This document shows, one piece after another, positions 59,861 through 64,000 of a DNA stretch of 64,000 bases (positions are counted from its first letter, which is position 1; every line of letters starts with the position of its first letter). The position numbers were made by a program, and so were the translations under genes. A model generated the notes under the pieces. That model was given only the letters and a program-made list of their open reading frames with translations. It ran no database searches and was not told the origin of the DNA. This DNA comes from Pholis gunnellus (taxonomy: Eukaryota; Chordata; Actinopteri; Perciformes; Pholidae), in the NCBI GenBank assembly GCA_910591455.2, contig OU342822.1, positions 18,751,763-18,815,762 on the forward strand, given 5' to 3'.

Positions 59861-61930
59861 TTGGTTTGACCAGTAATAACTTTAACTCAGGAGCAAGTGA
59901 CGTATACTGTTCCATTTGGCCAGATAAATAAAGGTGCAGATTCTGCCACAGATTAGATGATCATGGATATGGGGTGATATTAAACTGAGATGTTCAGTTT
60001 ATTTTAAGCCTTTCAGCTTTCAGCAGCATCTCTTGGTTTTCTACAGATCCAGTTTGCTCAGTTGATAACATGGTAAACAAGACGTTTACTCTGCTCAACA
60101 TGATTTATTTTGCATCAGTGTGTTTTTAAAAACACTGTACACAGACCTCATCCATCCTTCCAGCTGTAACACTGAACTTTTTAGCTTCCTCATCACGACC
60201 ATTAGCTCCTTTATCATATCAAACGGGTGATGCTTTGCAGAAAACCTAGTTTTCTGTTGATAGGCATAGAGATAGTTCATGTTGGCGTGTACTTGGGTGT
60301 TTGGACCTTTTGAGTGTGGGTGTGTGCAGCCATCTGTGAGAGTATATGTGCACTGTGCAGATGCAGATGTGTGCAGTGTGGGTGTGAGCCAGCAAGGAAA
60401 AAAGGGATAATCTCAGTTTATGTGGGAAAGCATGCTGTTTTGTATATTCCATGCTGTATATCTGCATCTTTGTCCTGGATAATAATATTGAATAATGGCA
60501 CTGCATGAAATGATGTGTAAATCTGAGTTATTACACTGTGTGCCAGAGAGATTATTGCATGTTCAAAAAATGCATAAATAAAACTGCAGGTTGTGTCTCT
60601 ACAGTGAAAGTGGGGATAACGAGGGAGGACACTGCATCAAGTGTAGTAGGCTGGAATGGCCCTATCTAATTTGACTACTGAGATATGTTAATTTATGACC
60701 GTCTCATAAGAATACCGCTTATCACCACAGTCTCCTCCGGCAGCCCGCTGTTACAGCACACACACCACGTCTCTGAGCGCCTGCACTCTAATGCGCCGCA
60801 CTTGAGTTGCTGCACTGTATTCCCTGATCACAGCAGGACTACATTGTGATTGCAGATTGTTATCAATACCTGAGTGATCTATCCGCCCAGAGAAAAAGGA
60901 TCTGGGTCACATGACGTCCCAGATAGAGGCTGTCTACAATATGGAACAAACTGTACAAGACAAACACGAAATGCATGCCATTGACAGTAGAATAGATATT
61001 GTTTTGAATGAAATTTCTCTATCTAGATGTTTTATATATCCTGTGGTAACACGGTTATTGTCACTTTATTTCTAATATGTGATTTAAAAGGGAAATTGGC
61101 CACCCATCCAACTTGCACTCGATATGGAATTACTTCAGGCACTCGCATTAAGCCAGGTTCACAAAACACAACCTTCAAAGTCATTAGATCGCACTGTTCA
61201 CACGACACGACTTGCTGCCTTGTTATCGGGAGTTGTGAAGTTGGTGTGACTGACCGGCGACAGGCGCTAACACACTACAAGAACTTTGACCAGGAGGAAG
61301 CCCAGATGTCTGGTCTCCAAATTATGTTTTGTCATGGAAACAAATGCGTGAAACGACACGGGAAAATATCATGTGTGTCCAAAATCATGCTTGCTACCTT
61401 TACCTCTGCGTGCATGGGCGCTTGGGCTAATCTTAGGGCTTGAATGCTTTGCAGGGCGCGTCTTGCCAAACAATGTAGTGGGATCCGTAACTATGCAATA
61501 AAAACCTGTGAACTCATGTGCCAAATACAACATCAACAAGCATGATTATGGCTACGCGCTAGTAGTGGGATTCATATTAACGAGTCTTTATTATTTATTA
61601 GTTTCCCTCTAGGTGCAAAAGCATCTCGGTCCGTTCTACTCTGCTGAACTTGTAAGAGAAGATCAAAGTTTAATGATTCTTGATGGCATCAGATAATGAT
61701 TTCAAATGAGGCAGACAGACATTTAAGGTGATCCCATTCAACTCAGGAAAATGATTTAAAATTGTAATATTTCTGGTCGGGTGTAGTTGGGCCTGTGGCT
61801 CCATCTCAGATCTTTTAACCATTTTGGTGCCTGTCTCCATGATCTTTCAGAGGGGCGCTGTTGAATTGATAATACAGATGAAAGGTGGAAGATAATAAAA
61901 TGTATGAATGTAACTTTGAACTCATCTGTC
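59861..61930. other. Non-coding stretch upstream of the lrfn2 exon
   Basis: Probably intron. A 138-codon frame at 61027-61443 includes sequence (CACGACACGACTTGCTGCCT region) that looks like an old interspersed repeat rather than a gene. It lacks a splice or promoter context, and I do not call it. Confidence 0.5.
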
Positions 61931-61955
61931 TTCTATTTTTCTGTTTCTCACGCAG
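61931..61955 (+). other. Splice acceptor of the lrfn2 first coding exon
   Basis: A pyrimidine-rich tract (TTCTATTTTTCTGTTTCTCA) runs into CGCAG, with AG at 61954-61955. It sits only 6 bases before the first in-frame ATG and 21 before the second, so most of the 5' UTR must come from an upstream exon. Confidence 0.85.
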
Positions 61956-61976
61956 GTTCCCATGTATGACTCTACA

Positions 61977-63352
61977 ATGGACCACATCATCTACTGCCTG
62001 CTGGTCCTAGGAGCCACAGTGATGACCACCTATGCATGCCCGAAGTACTGTGTATGCCAGAATCTGTCCGAATCCCTCGGGACATTGTGTCCCTCCAAAG
62101 GCCTTCTTTTCGTGCCTCTGGACATTGACCGCAGCACGGTGGAGCTCCGGCTAGGAGGCAACTACATCCTCCGCATTACGCAGCAAGACTTTGCCAATAT
62201 GACAGACCTGGTGGACCTGACCCTCTCCAGGAACACCATTAGCTACATTCAGCCCTTCTCTTTCGGCGACTTGGAAACACTGCGCTCACTTCATCTGGAC
62301 AACAATCGCTTGATCGAGCTCGGCCCCGATGACCTGCGGGGCTTGGTCAACCTGCAGCACCTCATCATTAACAACAACCAACTTGGACGCATCCATGACA
62401 AGACCTTTGAGGACATGGCACCTTCCTTGGAGGATGTGGATCTCTCCTACAACAACTTGATATCTCTGCCCTGGAACTCTGTCCGCCAGATGATTAATCT
62501 GCACCAGCTTAGTCTGGACCACAACCTGTTGGACTTTATTCCAGAAGGCACCTTCACTGACCTGGAAAGGCTGGCGAGATTGGACCTGACCTCGAATCGC
62601 TTGCAGAAGCTACCCCCGGATCCCATCTTTGCCCGCGCCCAGGACTCAATGATGCTAACTACACCCGACGCACCCCAACTGTCCCTAAGTCTAGGCGGGA
62701 ACCCATTGCACTGCAATTGTGAGATGCTGTGGCTGAGGAGGCTCGAGAGAGACGACGACCTGGAAACGTGTGCGTCCCCTCCTCTCCTGAAGGGTCGTTA
62801 CTTTTGGAACGTGAAGGAGGATGAGTTTTTGTGTCAGCCACCTCTCATTACTCAGCACACCCACAGAATGCTGGTCCTGGAGGGCCAGACGGCCAGCCTC
62901 AGGTGCGAAGCAAATGGAGACCCTTCCCCTACCATCCACTGGATCTCCCCTGAGGATCGGCTGCTTGGCAACTCCTCCCGGACCGCAGTGTACAGCAATG
63001 GAACCCTAAGCATCACCATCACAACCTCCAAGGACTACGGCACCTTCACCTGCATTGCTGCTAACGTAGCCGGGGAGTCCACCGCCTCCGTGGAGGTGTC
63101 CATCGTTCAGCTCCCCCACCTTAGCAATGGCACCAGGCAGCCAGCACCACCGAAGTCACGTCTCTCTGATATCACAGGGACCACCAGGATCAGCAAAGGC
63201 GTTCCCAAGAGCCAACCGGAGAGGGCCGTGTCCGTCTCTGAAGTGACGGCTGTTTCGGCGCTGGTCAAGTGGACAGTGAGCAAATCATCCCCCAAGGTGA
63301 AGATGTACCAGCTCCAGTACAACTGCTCTGATGATGAGGTTCTAATTTACAG
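61977..63352 (+). CDS. lrfn2: lrfn2 first coding exon (N-terminal part, LRR-Ig-FN3 synaptic adhesion protein)
   Basis: LRFN2/SALM1 is a single-pass postsynaptic adhesion protein that binds PSD-95 through its cytoplasmic tail and associates with NMDA receptors. From Met at 61977 the exon encodes a signal peptide (residues 1-20), an LRRNT cap (Cys 21, 25, 27, 38), seven LRRs (about 53-222), an LRRCT cap (NPLHCNC at 242-248; Cys 265, 286), an Ig I-set domain (about 288-380; Cys 310, Trp 322, Cys 359) and the start of FN3 (from about 414, up to Tyr 458). Potential N-glycosylation sites include Asn 74, 332, 341, 384 and 449. The sequence resembles mammalian LRFN2 more than LRFN5, for example CPKYCVCQNLSESLGTLCPS and QLQYNCSDDEVLIY. 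I chose the ATG at 61977 (A at -3, G at +4, next to the signal peptide) over the in-frame ATG at 61962 (C at -3). The exon ends in phase 2; the rest of FN3, the membrane helix and the PDZ-binding tail lie outside the window. Whether it is the a or b fish paralogue is not resolved. Confidence 0.96.
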
Positions 63353-64000
63353 GTAAACACTTGCACATTCTTTTAAAACATCTTGAAGTGGAGCACAGCT
63401 TTTGCCAAGTGCCCCAGTAAGCCATGACAGTGTAACAGTGAGCCAGCATGCACAATACCAGGACCCTGAAACTGAATCAGCTAAATGGAATTATTCAATA
63501 ATTCATTTTAGTACTTATACCAGTGACGCTGTCCCCATGACACCCGCTGTAAACTGCCTGCCCAGCACCAAACCACAGGCAAAGTTAGGAACTAGCTGGT
63601 GAATATAGTGGAGCATCAAGTCTCTTTTATTAGGAGTTGGTGTAGAACAAATCAGATTATTGGACAATGCATAATGTGGCCAGAAACCCAGCTCCTCGTG
63701 AAAGATAATTGTGTGTCTGCTGGATGTATGAATACATAATAGTTTGCTAATAATTCATAAATTTTTACCTAAATTGAAAAGTCATTTCCACAGCAGAAAT
63801 CATTTGTTCTGGAAACTGCCTGAAACAGCGACCTGTCTGTTTTAAAATCCCGATTTGAAAAATTACAGTTGACATTACTTTGGCACTTATGCTGAGTTCC
63901 AGACAACTTCCCGTAGAAGCAGCACACAACAATGGAAGTGCACATTGTGAATGGTAACTAAAAGGCAATGTAAGCATATTTGCTGGATTTAATTAAAGTG
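63353..64000 (+). other. lrfn2: Splice donor and start of the next lrfn2 intron
   Basis: AG|GTAAAC gives a good donor that splits the last Arg codon after two bases, at the same LIYR position where I expect the mammalian LRFN exon boundary. The remaining 648 bases show no coding continuity with FN3 and no recognisable repeat. Confidence 0.85.

Noticed and set aside
61027..61443. 138-codon open frame just upstream of the lrfn2 exon
   Set aside because: Sequence looks like a decayed interspersed repeat; stop codons and a separate strong acceptor lie between it and lrfn2, so it is not an upstream coding exon.
62286..63322. Several - strand open frames within the lrfn2 exon
   Set aside because: Antisense shadows of a strongly coding + strand exon.
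1..64000. CRISPR array, operon, phage or toxin system
   Set aside because: No regularly spaced identical repeats, no clustered long frames and no prokaryotic signals; splice sites, microsatellites and fish-type repeats point to a vertebrate genome.

Overview
The window reads as vertebrate, almost certainly teleost fish, nuclear DNA. It has one clear protein-coding exon with consensus splice sites, more than 60 kb of AT-leaning non-coding sequence, long dinucleotide microsatellites, poly-G tracts and many old copies of interspersed repeats of kinds familiar from fish genomes. There are no bacterial-style gene arrays, ribosome-binding sites, CRISPR arrays, phage modules or recognisable RNA genes.

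The only confident gene is lrfn2 (leucine-rich repeat and fibronectin type III domain containing 2, also called SALM1), a postsynaptic adhesion protein. Its first coding exon lies at the far right on the + strand (exon 61956-63352, coding from about 61977). It encodes the signal peptide, LRRNT cap, seven leucine-rich repeats, LRRCT cap, Ig I-set domain and the start of the FN3 domain. A consensus GT donor at 63353 ends it, and the rest of the gene (FN3 remainder, membrane helix, cytoplasmic tail) lies beyond the window. Everything to the left looks like upstream intron or gene desert. One 61-bp candidate exon at 1598-1658, with a good acceptor and a perfect donor, could be an upstream (5' UTR) exon of lrfn2 or belong to another transcript. 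This is unproven.

The remaining ~60 kb is organised by repeats. Family R1 has five copies (14.1, 21.3, 28.8, 38.6 and 47.4 kb); the two best copies each carry a CTCF-core-like motif. Family R2 has about seven fragments (9.5, 20.1, 23.9, 36.2, 37.4, 45.1 and 59.7 kb) that share short modules in a fixed order. R3 (11.3 and 27.0 kb) and R4 (32.9 and 39.9 kb) have two copies each. There is a LINE reverse-transcriptase relic with a YADD motif (42.8 kb), a tRNA-derived SINE-like piece with A and B boxes (16.0 kb), several DNA-transposon/MITE-like fragments, and a diverged four-unit tandem array with a period near 168 bp (34.3-34.9 kb). Microsatellites include (TA)30, (GT)21, (TG)18 and a long (CA)n; poly-G tracts of 15-26 bases occur four times on the + strand.

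I did not find a convincing novel system. The items most worth checking are the repeat-borne CTCF-like sites, the shared modules of R2, the 5' exon candidate, the choice of start codon in lrfn2 and a perfect 14-bp-arm hairpin at 6.5 kb. Family names based on recall of fish repeats are unverified; copy-to-copy similarity inside the window was read by eye.
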